NCBI RefSeq assembly: GCF_900110105.1
Contig: NZ_FOCL01000022.1
Coordinates: forward strand, 1-64,000
DNA: 64,000 nt
Direction of reading: 5' to 3'
From: Mucilaginibacter gossypiicola
GTDB taxonomy: Bacteria > Bacteroidota > Bacteroidia > Sphingobacteriales > Sphingobacteriaceae
In this document: positions 40,431-50,416 of the stretch, piece after piece
Position numbering within the stretch: the stretch's first letter is position 1
Layout: every line of letters starts with the position of its first letter
The notes under the pieces: generated by a model
Database searches by the model: none
The model's input: the letters and a program-made list of their open reading frames with translations, nothing else
Told to the model about the DNA's origin: nothing
Position numbers and translations under genes: made by a program

Positions 40431-42695
40431 GTTTTTAACCTGCGCGGTTAGTGAAACCGGGAGGCAAACCGTTGTTCCTGGTTTAATTTTAAATTCAAGC
40501 GGTTTTAATTTTATGGGGTGAGGGGTGTTATCGCCTTCGGTTATGTGTAAAAACTGGTTGGGTGTTATGTTTCTGAAATATTGCTTTTCTGCAGTTCCGG
40601 CCCATTTTATCTCTATTTCGGCAATTGATTTGGCCTGGCCTATGCCTATTTCTTGTTGCAGTGGCGATGAGCCGAAACTGCCGCCCGAGTTTACATCTTT
40701 ATAAACGCTGCGTTTTACACCATTTTCAATAAAGGTTAACTTAATACGGCTACCAATGGCTGCTTTGTTGGCTTTGGTGCCTTCCAGTTTCAGGCTTATC
40801 CAATTGTTATTGTTTTGGCCGGGGTTTACATACAGCGGGTTGGCATATGAGTCACCGTTAAAGGTGCCACCCATTTCTTCGTAAATATCCTGTTTGCCAA
40901 CATTCCTGAAATCGGCAAAGGCAACACCGTGGCCTTTTTGCAGGTTGCCAACCCTGGCCGATGTGGTTACATCGGCAAAACGTTTGCCATCCATGTTACG
41001 GAAAAGCTTATTAGGTACCAGCGAACGGAAATCGGGGTTCCCGGTACCGAAATACATGTCGGGGTAGCCATCATTATCGATATCGCCAAAGTTACAGCCC
41101 ATGGCAAACACCACTTTGGTGAGCCCGGCTTCGTCTGTAATATCTGTAAAGGTGCCGTTTTTGTTGTTCCTGAACAGGAAGATATTGCCAGCCCCTTTTA
41201 CCGGCTTGCCTAAAGCTTCAGCGGCGGCAAAGTAGCCAAGGGTGGTGGTATAGCTTTTAAAATTAAAGTTACATGCCACAAGGTCAAGATAGCCGTCGTT
41301 ATTGTAGTCAAAAAACCAGGTGCCAAAGGTTGCGCTTACATTGCCTGCAAAACCTGCTTTATCGGTTACGTTTTCGAAGTTTACGTTTTGGCCGGGCTGT
41401 GTGATATTATGAAGCAGGAATTTTTTTCCGTCGATACAGGATACAAAAATATCGGGCTTGCCATCGTTATCATAATCGCCGGAGGTAACACCTTTAATAA
41501 AGCCAAAAACATCGCAATGAGCTTGCTCGGCCACGTTTATAAAGCCGTTACCATGATCGTTGATGTATAAGGCGCACTTTTCAACATCCTCTGGCGTTTT
41601 GCTTTCATAACCTATGAAAACATCAAGCCAGCCATCGCCGTTAAAATCGGCCCAGGTAGCAGTTTGGGTTGAGTGATAAAAAAGAAGCCCCATGGGTATT
41701 GTTACATCTGTGAAAGTACCATCGCCATTGTTGCGGAGCAGGGAGCTTGGCTGATTGCCGAACCCCTTATCAAGCCAGGCGCCACGCAAAACAAAAATGT
41801 CGGGCCGGCCATCATTATTGTAGTCGGTTTGCTGAATGTTGAGGCCGCCGGTTATTCCCTTTAGGCCGCTGGTTGCTGCAATATCAGTAAAAGTGCCATC
41901 TTTATTATTCCTGAAGTAATGCATTACATCATCAAAGCCCATGCCCGATGTGATGATATCGATATAACCATCGCCGTCAAAATCATCGGCAATAGTGCCT
42001 CCGGCCTTATTATTAACGCTTAAGTTAAGACTGGGACTGGCATCAACAAAAGGTTTTACTTTATAACCGGTATCGACATTGAGATTGGGGATGAGTAAAT
42101 CATGCGGTACTTCCTGCGGATATTTGCCCAAAGTCATAAAAGCAATGTTTAGCAGCCACCTTGATTCCAGATCATCAGGGTTTTGTTTTAGGATTTGCTC
42201 ATAAACTTCGATAGCTTTGGTTGATCCTGTTTTAATTACATGTATACCTTCATCTTTGATTGGAAATACACATGATGACCCGGTATGATTAAGCATGCAA
42301 TTGGTACGTTCGCCAACGCGCATGTAGGCAATAGCCACCTCCGGGAGCATTTGTTTGCTCACTGCCGGGTCCATCCTATCGAGCAGGTTTTGATAAATAG
42401 ATGCTGCTTTTTCTTCCTGCCCAACCCTCACCAGTAATGATGCTTTTGCATAGTTCAGGAAATTGATGTTGCCCTGATCTGTTACCGTACGCAGGTCCGA
42501 ATCGCAGTGCAGTAGCTGAGCTTCGGGGCAGTTTGAGTTAAGTCTGCTAAATGTCCGTTTACCTTCGTTATCCAGGATCCTGACCATCTGTTCATGAGAC
42601 GATTCCCCGCATGAAGAAAATAACCCTGCCGAAAAGATCATCAGCATAAATAAACAGCTTTTTACGGCACTAATAGGTGTGTATTGCAAAAGCAT
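40428..42695 (-). CDS. TPR/FG-GAP/ASPIC-UnbV (CRTAC1-like) lipoprotein
   Basis: 755 residues. An N-terminal lipoprotein signal (AGLFSSCGES, lipid Cys29) leads to a helical TPR-like part (about 40-190, KASLLVRVGQEEKAASIYQNLL). A seven-bladed FG-GAP/VCBS propeller follows (about 210-610), rich in calcium-type loops DFDGDGYIDI, DYNNDGRPDIF, DFNGDGWLDV and DYDNDGKPDIF. An ASPIC/UnbV domain ends it (about 640-720, GSRIKLTFIENGVKRSVYKDV). Surface-exposed binding or adhesion is likely; substrate unknown. No SusC/D pair is linked to it. Confidence 0.85.
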   Translation of the reverse strand: MLLQYTPISAVKSCLFMLMIFSAGLFSSCGESSHEQMVRILDNEGKRTFSRLNSNCPEAQLLHCDSDLRTVTDQGNINFLNYAKASLLVRVGQEEKAASIYQNLLDRMDPAVSKQMLPEVAIAYMRVGERTNCMLNHTGSSCVFPIKDEGIHVIKTGSTKAIEVYEQILKQNPDDLESRWLLNIAFMTLGKYPQEVPHDLLIPNLNVDTGYKVKPFVDASPSLNLSVNNKAGGTIADDFDGDGYIDIITSGMGFDDVMHYFRNNKDGTFTDIAATSGLKGITGGLNIQQTDYNNDGRPDIFVLRGAWLDKGFGNQPSSLLRNNGDGTFTDVTIPMGLLFYHSTQTATWADFNGDGWLDVFIGYESKTPEDVEKCALYINDHGNGFINVAEQAHCDVFGFIKGVTSGDYDNDGKPDIFVSCIDGKKFLLHNITQPGQNVNFENVTDKAGFAGNVSATFGTWFFDYNNDGYLDLVACNFNFKSYTTTLGYFAAAEALGKPVKGAGNIFLFRNNKNGTFTDITDEAGLTKVVFAMGCNFGDIDNDGYPDMYFGTGNPDFRSLVPNKLFRNMDGKRFADVTTSARVGNLQKGHGVAFADFRNVGKQDIYEEMGGTFNGDSYANPLYVNPGQNNNNWISLKLEGTKANKAAIGSRIKLTFIENGVKRSVYKDVNSGGSFGSSPLQQEIGIGQAKSIAEIEIKWAGTAEKQYFRNITPNQFLHITEGDNTPHPIKLKPLEFKIKPGTTVCLPVSLTAQVKN

Positions 42696-42873
42696 AACAG
42701 GTTAAGTAAACAGTTTAAATTGGCAAGAACCGGTTGCTGGATAATTAACACATCAACCTGGTTAAAATGGATGTTCCCATTTCAAATAGATATAAAAGTA
42801 CTTAAATAAAGTTAATATTTAGCATTAAGCAATATTGATATAGACGTTATGTATTATAGCGATTTTTTATCTA

Positions 42874-42881
42874 TATCTTTG
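42874..42881 (+). promoter_or_regulatory. Candidate -7 promoter element of the DUF4242 gene
   Basis: TATCTTTG fits TAnnTTTG exactly, 92 bases before ATG 42973. Confidence 0.5.
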
Positions 42882-42972
42882 ATTAAGATATTGTTATGGC
42901 GATTGGATGGTGCCCTTTAGCCGTCACTTAACTGATAGAGATAAACCAATTACTAACCCTAAATTATTTCCC

Positions 42973-43254
42973 ATGAAAAAATTTGTTATTGAACGGGAGT
43001 TGCCGGGTGCCGGAAACCTGTCGCCCGAAGAATTGCAGGCAATTTCACAGGCATCATGCTCGGTTGTGAATGAATTGGGTAAACCATATCATTGGATCCA
43101 GTCGTTTGTTACTGCCGATAAGATCTACTGCATCCACATTGCCGAAAGTGAAGATGTTGTGCGCGAACATGCCTTGAAAGGAGGCTTCCCGGTAACCAGC
43201 ATTGCCGAAGTTAAAGCGATCATTGATCCGACAACAAGTACCATGACCGTATAA
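42973..43254 (+). CDS. DUF4242 (SCO4226-like) small protein
   Basis: The start at 42973 is chosen because MKKFVIERELPGAGNLSPEEL is the conserved N-terminus; a longer frame to 42907 adds an unlikely 22 residues. 93 residues of a ferredoxin-like fold with IQSFVTADKIYCIHIAESEDVVREHA in the second half. Structures of the family are reported to bind nickel; here one His and Cys in IYCIHIAE are present but no firm metal site can be claimed. Single gene closed by a strong terminator. Confidence 0.82.
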   Translation: MKKFVIERELPGAGNLSPEELQAISQASCSVVNELGKPYHWIQSFVTADKIYCIHIAESEDVVREHALKGGFPVTSIAEVKAIIDPTTSTMTV

Positions 43255-43257
43255 AAC

Positions 43258-43293
43258 AAAAACGGCCCGGGTTTAAAACCCGGGCCGTTTTTT
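43258..43293. terminator. Strong bidirectional terminator
   Basis: AAAACGGCCCGGGTTT pairs exactly with AAACCCGGGCCGTTTT with T-runs on the plus side and an A-run on the other, separating the DUF4242 gene from the convergent PI-PLC gene. Confidence 0.9.
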
Positions 43294-43312
43294 ATATGTG
43301 TAGTTTTATGGT

Positions 43313-44407
43313 TTACTTACCTACCGAAGCCGAAGCTGTTGTTTTAAACAGCGGATCGGGCTTAAAATAATTGCCTCCTGCAAAACTGATCACATAATCA
43401 GATTTAAAGTGGGTGCTTTTTTTATAATAATCGGTACTGATGATCTGTGCGCCTGATTTTTGCGCTGCTATAAATGAGCTCATATCATTTGCACGGGCCT
43501 CTTCTGTATCCGAGTCGGCACGGGTACGGATAATGTAGCCTTTCTTAACCAGTTTCTGAATTGCTGCCAGGTCCTTTTTAGCGTCGTTCATGATGTGGAT
43601 GGCTGCTTCGGGTGTGCCGGGTTGTGCGTCGGCAAATAATACACGGCCTTTCAACGATGGATGCCCAGCGATATAGGCAGCCCTTTTTTCACCTTTTTCA
43701 TCAAGAATAAAAATGAATTTGCCTTTGGCTGCTTTTAAAGTTGGCCAGTTGTTATGCAATACTGCGGCTTCAAGGGTTTTGTATGTACCGCGTACATCAT
43801 CTGGTGTAATTAAATATTGTTTACCAAGGTTATCCAATATTGCCTTATCCAGATCGGCAAAAGTTTTTGCTGTAAATTTCTCGGGAACGGTGAAGCCCGG
43901 TTTATCTGAGGCTTCGTCTTTGGCGTTCATGGTGATATAGATCGGGTTATGATCCGGGTGCTCATCGCTCCATTTTTTCAACTCCTGCAGGCAAAGCTTA
44001 AAAGTAGCGCAGTTGCTGCGGAAATCAATATCCTCAATATGGAAAACCTTAAAACCAGGTTCCTTCATTACGCCCCTGGTGTCAAATGCCGGTTGGCCAG
44101 GTACCCAATCCAAACCTTTTGGATGCGCATATTTGCCGCCCTTGGTATCGGCATAAACATCTATTTCCAAAGCGTTGAGGCCTAAGTTAAGCTGATCGCT
44201 AAGGCTGATATGCTCATAATCGATCTTGCTCATGCCAACAGAATCGCGCTTTTGCAAAAAATGGAACAGTTTAGGATCAATAGCCTGTTTATAGCTGTTA
44301 TGTGACCCTATTACCTGGAAATGGTTGATGGTTTGATTGTCGTTATCGTTCGTAAGCGTTGATACGGTGAGAACAATACCGGCAAGTAATCCGCCTATAA
44401 GTTTCAT
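43313..44407 (-). CDS. PI-PLC-type phosphodiesterase (Ca2+-dependent phosphoinositide PLC-like)
   Basis: 364 residues. Signal peptide (about 1-18, GGLLAGIVLTVSTLT) and then a TIM-barrel phosphodiesterase with GSHNSYKQ (about 34-41, first catalytic His), LGLNALEIDVYADTKGGKYAHP (acid/metal residues and second His) and a C-terminal RADSDTEEARANDMSSF. This matches the Ca2+-type bacterial PLC family rather than the eukaryotic-like one. It would cleave phosphoinositol or related phosphodiesters outside the cell. Its start is 30 bases past the susD terminator, so it may be expressed partly by read-through from susC/susD. Confidence 0.83.
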   Translation of the reverse strand: MKLIGGLLAGIVLTVSTLTNDNDNQTINHFQVIGSHNSYKQAIDPKLFHFLQKRDSVGMSKIDYEHISLSDQLNLGLNALEIDVYADTKGGKYAHPKGLDWVPGQPAFDTRGVMKEPGFKVFHIEDIDFRSNCATFKLCLQELKKWSDEHPDHNPIYITMNAKDEASDKPGFTVPEKFTAKTFADLDKAILDNLGKQYLITPDDVRGTYKTLEAAVLHNNWPTLKAAKGKFIFILDEKGEKRAAYIAGHPSLKGRVLFADAQPGTPEAAIHIMNDAKKDLAAIQKLVKKGYIIRTRADSDTEEARANDMSSFIAAQKSGAQIISTDYYKKSTHFKSDYVISFAGGNYFKPDPLFKTTASASVGK

Positions 44408-44436
44408 TGTTTAATTGGTTTTATTGTTTAACAAAA

Positions 44437-44466
44437 AAGGCGCAAAAGATTGTTCTTTTGCGCCTT
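44437..44466 (-). terminator. Terminator of the susC/susD operon
   Basis: AAGGCGCAAAAGA (44437-44449) and TCTTTTGCGCCTT (44454-44466) pair exactly; on the minus strand the stem is followed by TTTTTTG. It lies between susD and the PI-PLC gene. Confidence 0.9.
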
Positions 44467-44481
44467 ATAAAAATGGTTTTA

Positions 44482-46110
44482 TTAATAACCTGGGTTTTGT
44501 TTCAGGTTAGGGTTGGTTTTTAATTCGGTAGATGGAATTGGGTACAACCTGCGGGTTGGATCGGTGTTCATTTTCAGGTCATCCGTTTTACCACCTGCAA
44601 CCGGCAGCGGATATTCCTTTTCAAACAATCCATAACGGATCAGGTCATTACGACGCCATGCTTCCCATGAAAGTTCACGAGCACGTTCGTCCAGTAACCC
44701 ATCTAAATCGATAGAGGTAGCAACCTGCGCATGGGCACGGGTACGTAATTTATTTACCAGGGTAAGCGGAGATTGGAAGTCGCCGTTTATAGTTGTTGGA
44801 GTAGCGCCGCGTAAAATGGCTTCGGCCTTCATCAGGTAAATATCAGCCAAACGGAATACCGGTACGTCGTTACTGTTTAAACGCGTAGCCTGGATGATAT
44901 TAACATCCGGGTAGTATTTGATTGAACGTACACCTTCAGATTGTGCGTTAAGTACATCGTTACCTAAGTCCATTGGTTTTAAACCGGTAAGTATCAGATC
45001 GGGTTTGATGTTGATCTGTGTGTTTGCCGGAACGCCCGCGGTGCCGGTAGGGTAGTAAACCGGCTGACTGGTAAAGCCGCCATTGCCATCAGGGTAATAT
45101 TGCGGACCGGCCAACCATGTTTTAGTGCGGTCATCGCCAGGGATGTTAAAGCGGTTATAAAACTCAGGGGTAGTGCTCATGGCAATACTTAAACCTACGT
45201 TAAAGCCGTATGCCTGGGCCAGGTAATAAAAGAAACCAAAACGGGTGAACTGGTTACCCGGAATCTGCTGATCATAAGGAACTGCGAAGATAGTTTCATT
45301 GATCTGCGGACCATTTGTTGGTAAAAATATGTCGCGGAATTTAGCATCCAGGAAATAGTTGGTATTGTTTTGAACACTATCACACATGGCTACAGTTTCC
45401 TGGTAGCGGTTTGAGTTAATGTATACACCCGAGTTAAGGTACATTTTTGCGAGCAGGGCAAACACCATGCCTTTTGTTGGACGGCCGTATTGAGATACGT
45501 TTGTTGCAGCGTTGCTGCTTTTGGCCGGTAATAAAGGTAAAACAGCTTTTAACTCGCTTTCAATAAACTCGTATACTTTAGCACGAGGCTGATTGGCAGG
45601 TTGTGTAGTTACCGGGAAATCGGTAATGATTGGTACGTTGCCATACAAATCCATCATGAAATAAAGGTACAGGGCGCGCATTGCTCTAACCTCGGCAATT
45701 GAAGATGCCTTTTTTGCCGCTGTTGATGATGATGCATTGATAACGGTAATGATACGGTTACAGGTATTGATACCGCCAAAGCCCCATTGCCATACGCTGA
45801 TAACGTTAGGGTGGTCAAAAGTCCAGGTGTGGTAGTGTAACTGGCGGTATTGGCCACCGTCGTCAAAGTTACCGTCACGGGCAGGTAGGATAGCCTCATC
45901 TGTCGACATATCCTGCATACGCCAGTAAGGCACTGCGTAGCTTGACGAAAGGTTTGAATAAATAGTACCCAACAATGCAGTATAATCGGCATCGGTAGTT
46001 GGGAAGTTTGATTTTACGTATTGTGATTCAACAGGTACATCTAATTTTGTACATGAATATGTGCCAATCATGGTAGCGAAAGCGGCACATGCTAAAAATA
46101 TCTTTTTCAT
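44482..46110 (-). CDS. SusD/RagB-family outer-membrane lipoprotein
   Basis: 542 residues with lipoprotein signal MKKIFLACAAFATMIGTYSC (lipid Cys20) and the SusD-like TPR-rich fold: residues ~45-75 VKSNFPTTDADYTALLGTIYSN, a mid-region RAKVYEFIESELKAVLPLLP and the C-terminal LDERARELSWEAWRRNDLIRYG, a very typical block, ending RRLYPIPSTELKTNPNLKQNPGY. It caps the adjacent SusC barrel at the cell surface and binds the substrate. It follows susC by 20 bases. Confidence 0.95.
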   Translation of the reverse strand: MKKIFLACAAFATMIGTYSCTKLDVPVESQYVKSNFPTTDADYTALLGTIYSNLSSSYAVPYWRMQDMSTDEAILPARDGNFDDGGQYRQLHYHTWTFDHPNVISVWQWGFGGINTCNRIITVINASSSTAAKKASSIAEVRAMRALYLYFMMDLYGNVPIITDFPVTTQPANQPRAKVYEFIESELKAVLPLLPAKSSNAATNVSQYGRPTKGMVFALLAKMYLNSGVYINSNRYQETVAMCDSVQNNTNYFLDAKFRDIFLPTNGPQINETIFAVPYDQQIPGNQFTRFGFFYYLAQAYGFNVGLSIAMSTTPEFYNRFNIPGDDRTKTWLAGPQYYPDGNGGFTSQPVYYPTGTAGVPANTQINIKPDLILTGLKPMDLGNDVLNAQSEGVRSIKYYPDVNIIQATRLNSNDVPVFRLADIYLMKAEAILRGATPTTINGDFQSPLTLVNKLRTRAHAQVATSIDLDGLLDERARELSWEAWRRNDLIRYGLFEKEYPLPVAGGKTDDLKMNTDPTRRLYPIPSTELKTNPNLKQNPGY

Positions 46111-46130
46111 CTTTTGTCTTTCTGAGTTTA

Positions 46131-49124
46131 TTAGAATTGTGCAGTTATACCTAAGCTGAACGTGCGTGTTTTAGGATAAAAATCGCGGTTATCAATACCC
46201 GGGGTTAAGCCGCCGATGTTAACTTCAGGATCAACACCGCGGTATTTGGTGATGATGAAAATGTTATTGCCCGAAGCATAGAAGCGCAGGCTTTTAATAG
46301 CCTGGATATGCGGTTTAATGGTGTAACCTAAAGTAGCGTTATCCAAACGCAGGTATGAACCGCTTTCAAGGAAACGATCAGAGATCAGGTATGCATTGAT
46401 ATCCTTAAATGATTCGCCTAAAGTAAACCTTGGGATGTTTTGCAACTTTGAGTCGGCAGGGTTATTCAATGAAGCAAGGGTTGCATTCAGGATCTTGTTG
46501 CCATAAACACCACGTACCAGGAAGTTTAAGTCGAAGCCTTTATAAAAGAAACTGTTGCTCCAGCCATAAATCAATTTAGGCTGTGCATCATATTTAATAA
46601 ACTGATCTGTAGTAAGTGGTTGTGTAGCAGTTGTTGATCCGTCGGCTTTTTCATAGGTACTTACGCCGTTAGCGTTTTTACCTAAATAATGCCACAGGTC
46701 AAACGTACCGATAGCATAGCCCGGTTGTATGATCTGGCTGTAGTTGCCCGATTGACCTTTACCACCTAACTGTGCAGTTTGAATAAAGTTAAGACCGAAC
46801 TGGCTGTTTGATAAGCTTTGAACAACGTTTTTGTTATGCGAAACGTTGAATGAAGTACGCCATGTAAAGGCCTGTGATTTTACAGGAACCGCGTTTAAAA
46901 CAACCTCTATACCGCTGTTTTTGATTTTACCTACGTTAGCAGTGTAAAACGGATAAAAATACAGGGTGGTTGATACCGGGTAAGTATAGATCAGGTCGGA
47001 TGTTTTTTTGATATAGTAATCTACCGAACCGGTTAAGCGGTTGTTAAACAAACCAAAGTCCAAGCCGATGTTGGTAGTAGCAGTGCTTTCCCATTTCAGG
47101 TCCGGGTTATCGTTACGTACCGGGCCAATAGGGTTAACAATGTTACCATTGCTCAAAAATTTACCACCACCCGGAGGCACACCGTAAATTAAACGTGCAG
47201 TAAAAGCATCGAAACCTAAGCTGTTACCAGATACACCGTAACCAGCCCTTAATTTCAGGTCGCTAATTACAGGGATCGATTTGATGAAATCTTCGTTGAT
47301 GAGCTTCCAGCCCGCAGAAGCAGCCGGGAAGTAACCATGACGCTGGTTAATACCAAATGCCGATGAACCGTCTTCCCTTAATGAAGCCTGTAGCAGGTAT
47401 TTATCTGAAAATTCGTACTGACCACGAGCGTAGAATGATACGAACCTCAATGTTGAGATGTAGTTAGGGTTGAAAACTATCTGTGAAAGCTGGGTTGGGT
47501 TTGACAACGCCAGGTAGTTATAAGTTAAGGCATCATTTGAAAAGCCTTGTGTTTGTACGCCAAAGCCATCATTATTACGGTCCTGCTGGTAAGAGTAACC
47601 TCCTAATAATTTCAGTGAGTGTTTACCGAAAACACGATCATAGTTAAAGTAAGCTTCAACAACGTTGCTGGTATTGGTATAGGCACTGCGTACAGCTACA
47701 CCACCGGCATTAACATAAATACCCGATTGACTGGTAGAGTAGGTGTTAACGTTATTTTGTTCTTTTTGGGTTGATCCGGATACGGTGAACTTTAAACCTT
47801 TCAAAATGTCCAAAGATGCAAAGCCATTGATCAGGGTTTTGTTGTTCTCTGTCCTGGTAAAGTTGTTGTTGATTAATGACAACGGGTTTAAAGGACCGCT
47901 ACCTGTACGGCTGTAGTTTTCTTTATAAGTACCATCGGCATTATAAGGGCTAACTGTTGGCAGGTAGAATAAAATACCTGATAATACCTGGCTTTGGAAA
48001 ATGTCGTTGTTTTTAGTAGCGCTGTTAGTAAGCGTGATACCCAATTTTAAACGATCATTAAAAAAGCGCTGATTGATATAGCCCTTGTAAATAGTACGCT
48101 CAAGGCTGGTATTATTCAGGATACCATTGTTTTTCATGTAGTTTACACTTGCACCATACTCTGAATTGGTACCTGCGCCACCGTATGAAAGGTTGTGGTT
48201 TTGTGAATAGCCGGTTCTTTCGGCAAGTTTTTGCCAGTTGGTATTTGAACCGTCATCGTCGGCTGCGCTTAATTTAGGTACGCCGTTGTCGGTTAAATAT
48301 TTACGCAGTTCATCGCCTGTAAGCACATCGATGTTTTTTGATACGTTTTCAACAGCAGCATAAGCGCTGTAAGTTAAACGGGTTTGGCCGGCTTTAGCCC
48401 TGCGGGTAGTAACAATGATTACACCATTAGCCGCACGTGAACCGTAAATAGCGGTTGAAGATGCATCTTTCAATACGTCGATGCTCTCGATATCAGCCGG
48501 AGCTAAAAGGTCAATAGATGCGCCCGGTACACCGTCAATTACATAAAATGGTTGCTGAGCAGCACCTTCACGCAATGTTGATGGTCCCCTTAAAATGGTG
48601 GCTGGTTGTTTGTTAGGGTCACCGCTTTTAGTGATGTTTAAACCGGCCACTTTACCTTGTAGTAATTCGGCAGGAGTAGTTAGTACACCGGCGTTAAAAT
48701 CTTCTGCTTTAACCGAAGTGATAGCGCCTGTTACGTCCTTACGGCTTGCGGTACCGTAACCGATAACCACAACATCTTTAAGTTGTTTGGTGTCGGTAAC
48801 CATGGTAACGTTAACAACTTTTTTGTCGCCGATGGTTACTTCTTTCGGCAACGAACCTAAAAAAGTAAATTTAATTACATCGTCCGAACCGCTTACAACA
48901 ACCTGGTAAATACCATTGGCGGAAGTTGAAGTGGCTTTTCCTGTACTTTTTACCGTTACTACTACCCCAGGTAACGGCAGGTTGCTTTCGTCGGTAACAG
49001 TACCTCTGATTGTACGTTGCTGCGCGAAGGCCGCTGATGAGGCCACAAGCATCAGCATAAAAAGGCAAATCGATTTACCCGATCTTTGCCATAATCTAAG
49101 AATAGATCTGTAGTTTTTTTCCAT
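46131..49124 (-). CDS. SusC/RagA-family TonB-linked outer-membrane transporter
   Basis: 997 residues: signal peptide (about 1-34, ending AAFAQ), carboxypeptidase-regulatory-like domain (~36-115, RTIRGTVTDESNLPLPGVVV), the SusC-specific VVIGYGTASRKDVTGAI (~120-137), plug (~140-245, PFYVIDGVPGASIDLL and DVLKDASSTAIYGSRAANGVIIVTT) and a 22-strand barrel ending RTFSLGITAQF. It imports an oligomeric substrate with TonB energy. Its pairing with SusD and a downstream PI-PLC-like enzyme suggests a phosphate-ester or inositol-related substrate; no glycoside hydrolase is near. Confidence 0.95.
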   Translation of the reverse strand: MEKNYRSILRLWQRSGKSICLFMLMLVASSAAFAQQRTIRGTVTDESNLPLPGVVVTVKSTGKATSTSANGIYQVVVSGSDDVIKFTFLGSLPKEVTIGDKKVVNVTMVTDTKQLKDVVVIGYGTASRKDVTGAITSVKAEDFNAGVLTTPAELLQGKVAGLNITKSGDPNKQPATILRGPSTLREGAAQQPFYVIDGVPGASIDLLAPADIESIDVLKDASSTAIYGSRAANGVIIVTTRRAKAGQTRLTYSAYAAVENVSKNIDVLTGDELRKYLTDNGVPKLSAADDDGSNTNWQKLAERTGYSQNHNLSYGGAGTNSEYGASVNYMKNNGILNNTSLERTIYKGYINQRFFNDRLKLGITLTNSATKNNDIFQSQVLSGILFYLPTVSPYNADGTYKENYSRTGSGPLNPLSLINNNFTRTENNKTLINGFASLDILKGLKFTVSGSTQKEQNNVNTYSTSQSGIYVNAGGVAVRSAYTNTSNVVEAYFNYDRVFGKHSLKLLGGYSYQQDRNNDGFGVQTQGFSNDALTYNYLALSNPTQLSQIVFNPNYISTLRFVSFYARGQYEFSDKYLLQASLREDGSSAFGINQRHGYFPAASAGWKLINEDFIKSIPVISDLKLRAGYGVSGNSLGFDAFTARLIYGVPPGGGKFLSNGNIVNPIGPVRNDNPDLKWESTATTNIGLDFGLFNNRLTGSVDYYIKKTSDLIYTYPVSTTLYFYPFYTANVGKIKNSGIEVVLNAVPVKSQAFTWRTSFNVSHNKNVVQSLSNSQFGLNFIQTAQLGGKGQSGNYSQIIQPGYAIGTFDLWHYLGKNANGVSTYEKADGSTTATQPLTTDQFIKYDAQPKLIYGWSNSFFYKGFDLNFLVRGVYGNKILNATLASLNNPADSKLQNIPRFTLGESFKDINAYLISDRFLESGSYLRLDNATLGYTIKPHIQAIKSLRFYASGNNIFIITKYRGVDPEVNIGGLTPGIDNRDFYPKTRTFSLGITAQF

Positions 49125-49465
49125 AGTTTTTAATTAATGATAACCCCTTTTAATAGCTGCCTAAGTTGAGCATAGGCGGGCGATAAATTGCTGCAAAGCA
49201 ACGGTTGTTTTATTATCAGGAAATAAATACGGAGTTAACTTATCTATTAATTAAAATTGGTGTTGCTTTTTTAAAATGTGCTATTTTAAGCTGATTATCA
49301 GCTTTTTGCTTGCCGCAAACAAATTGACTTTGTTAATAAAGGGTTAAGGGTTTTTAAATTTTAGTGTTTTGTAAAAAGCTTGTTGTTGGGCAACTGTAAA
49401 AGTGCAAGGCAAATTTTATGCTTTTTACAATCGATGGAAAAGGAGTTGAAGATGTATTGGACAAT
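49125..49465. other. 341-base gene-free region upstream of susC
   Basis: AT-rich, holding the susC promoter on the minus strand. TTTACAAAACAC- and TTATTAACAAAGTCAATTTG-like stretches occur, but no single -7/-33 pair stands out. No anti-sigma/sigma-factor pair lies upstream, so hybrid regulators are not evident here. Confidence 0.6.
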
Positions 49466-50080
49466 TTACCGGTAGGCCAGCGAAATCATAGTATAACTGT
49501 CGTTGGTTTGGATGGTAAACATGAATTCATTGTTTTGATAAATCTTGCTTCCGGGTTTTGAGTAAACGATGTCTCTGAAGTCGTGATTTTCAAGATAGTC
49601 CTGGAATGAACGGTCATGTAATGCCGGGCACATGTACAGGAGTTGTTCCATCCTGACAGCGAGGGCTGTTTTTCGTTTTTTATTTTCCCACCGGTCTTTA
49701 TCCTGGTCAAAAGCCCATCCCTTGTTGATTTTATTAAGTTCGGTAGTATAAACGCCGGGCCCTGCTTTCATCAACAGGATCATATCGGCAGGGGTTATTT
49801 CTCTTTCGGCTATATTTAATTTATGTTGATGCCAGTAATATAAAGCTCCCAGGATAACAGCGATGCTTAATAAAGCAGGCCACCAATAATTTCGACGCTT
49901 ATCGGGCTCAATAAATTCAGGATATTCATCTGGAAACAATTCATGTTTGATTATTGCAACTGTACGCTTTGCCTCGGCACGTGTAACCCCTTCTCCAACC
50001 AACAAAGCCTCAATTTCATGGTCGGTATTGCCATCGGCAATCATCCATTTTATCTGGTCGGTAATTTGTTGCTTGTCCAT
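49466..50080 (-). CDS. Membrane-anchored hypothetical protein
   Basis: 204 residues. Residues ~1-60 look like a helical N-terminal domain (MDKQQITDQIKWMIADGNTDHEIEALLVGEGVTRAEAKRTVAII), with a small repeated helix-turn like UBA/recombinase-type motifs. One membrane segment follows (about 68-85, WWPALLSIAVILGALYYWH), then a ~115-residue outer domain. I recognise no family. Monocistronic; its start is about 340 bases from the divergent MFS gene. Confidence 0.65.
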   Translation of the reverse strand: MDKQQITDQIKWMIADGNTDHEIEALLVGEGVTRAEAKRTVAIIKHELFPDEYPEFIEPDKRRNYWWPALLSIAVILGALYYWHQHKLNIAEREITPADMILLMKAGPGVYTTELNKINKGWAFDQDKDRWENKKRKTALAVRMEQLLYMCPALHDRSFQDYLENHDFRDIVYSKPGSKIYQNNEFMFTIQTNDSYTMISLAYR

Positions 50081-50416
50081 TGGTAGTGGTGATGGGATTA
50101 GGTTTAGTTTTGAAACTCAAGATACATATTTTTATGAGAGCAATATAACAGGAAATAAAAACGCAAATGAAATCGCTTTTATAATAGGAGTCGTCAATGA
50201 AGCAACCCCGTAGCTATGGATATCGGTCATGCATTGACTACGAGATTGCCACGCTGCGCTCGCAATGACATGCTTTTTTATCATTTAAAAAAGAGCGACA
50301 ATTTCATTTTCCGAATACCTGCGGTTCTCCTGCTGAAATGAAAGGGTCAAAAAGAGCGACTTTCTTAAAGCATAGTTTATAACTATTATTGTGCGCCTTA
50401 AAGCAAGGCTAAACCA
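50081..50416. other. 336-base divergent spacer with repeat remnant
   Basis: Contains a family A remnant (50238-50272) and two direct copies of AAAAAGAGCGAC (about 50287 and 50352) flanking CTGAAATGAAAG. Probably the MFS promoter region; no open frame with sensible composition is seen. Confidence 0.6.
50238..50272. repeat. Half copy of palindromic repeat family A
   Basis: CTACGAGATTGCCACG (shared with 9868-9883) runs into TGCGCTCGCAATGACAT, equal to the right arm of 3017-3104. The left arm is missing. Confidence 0.75.
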
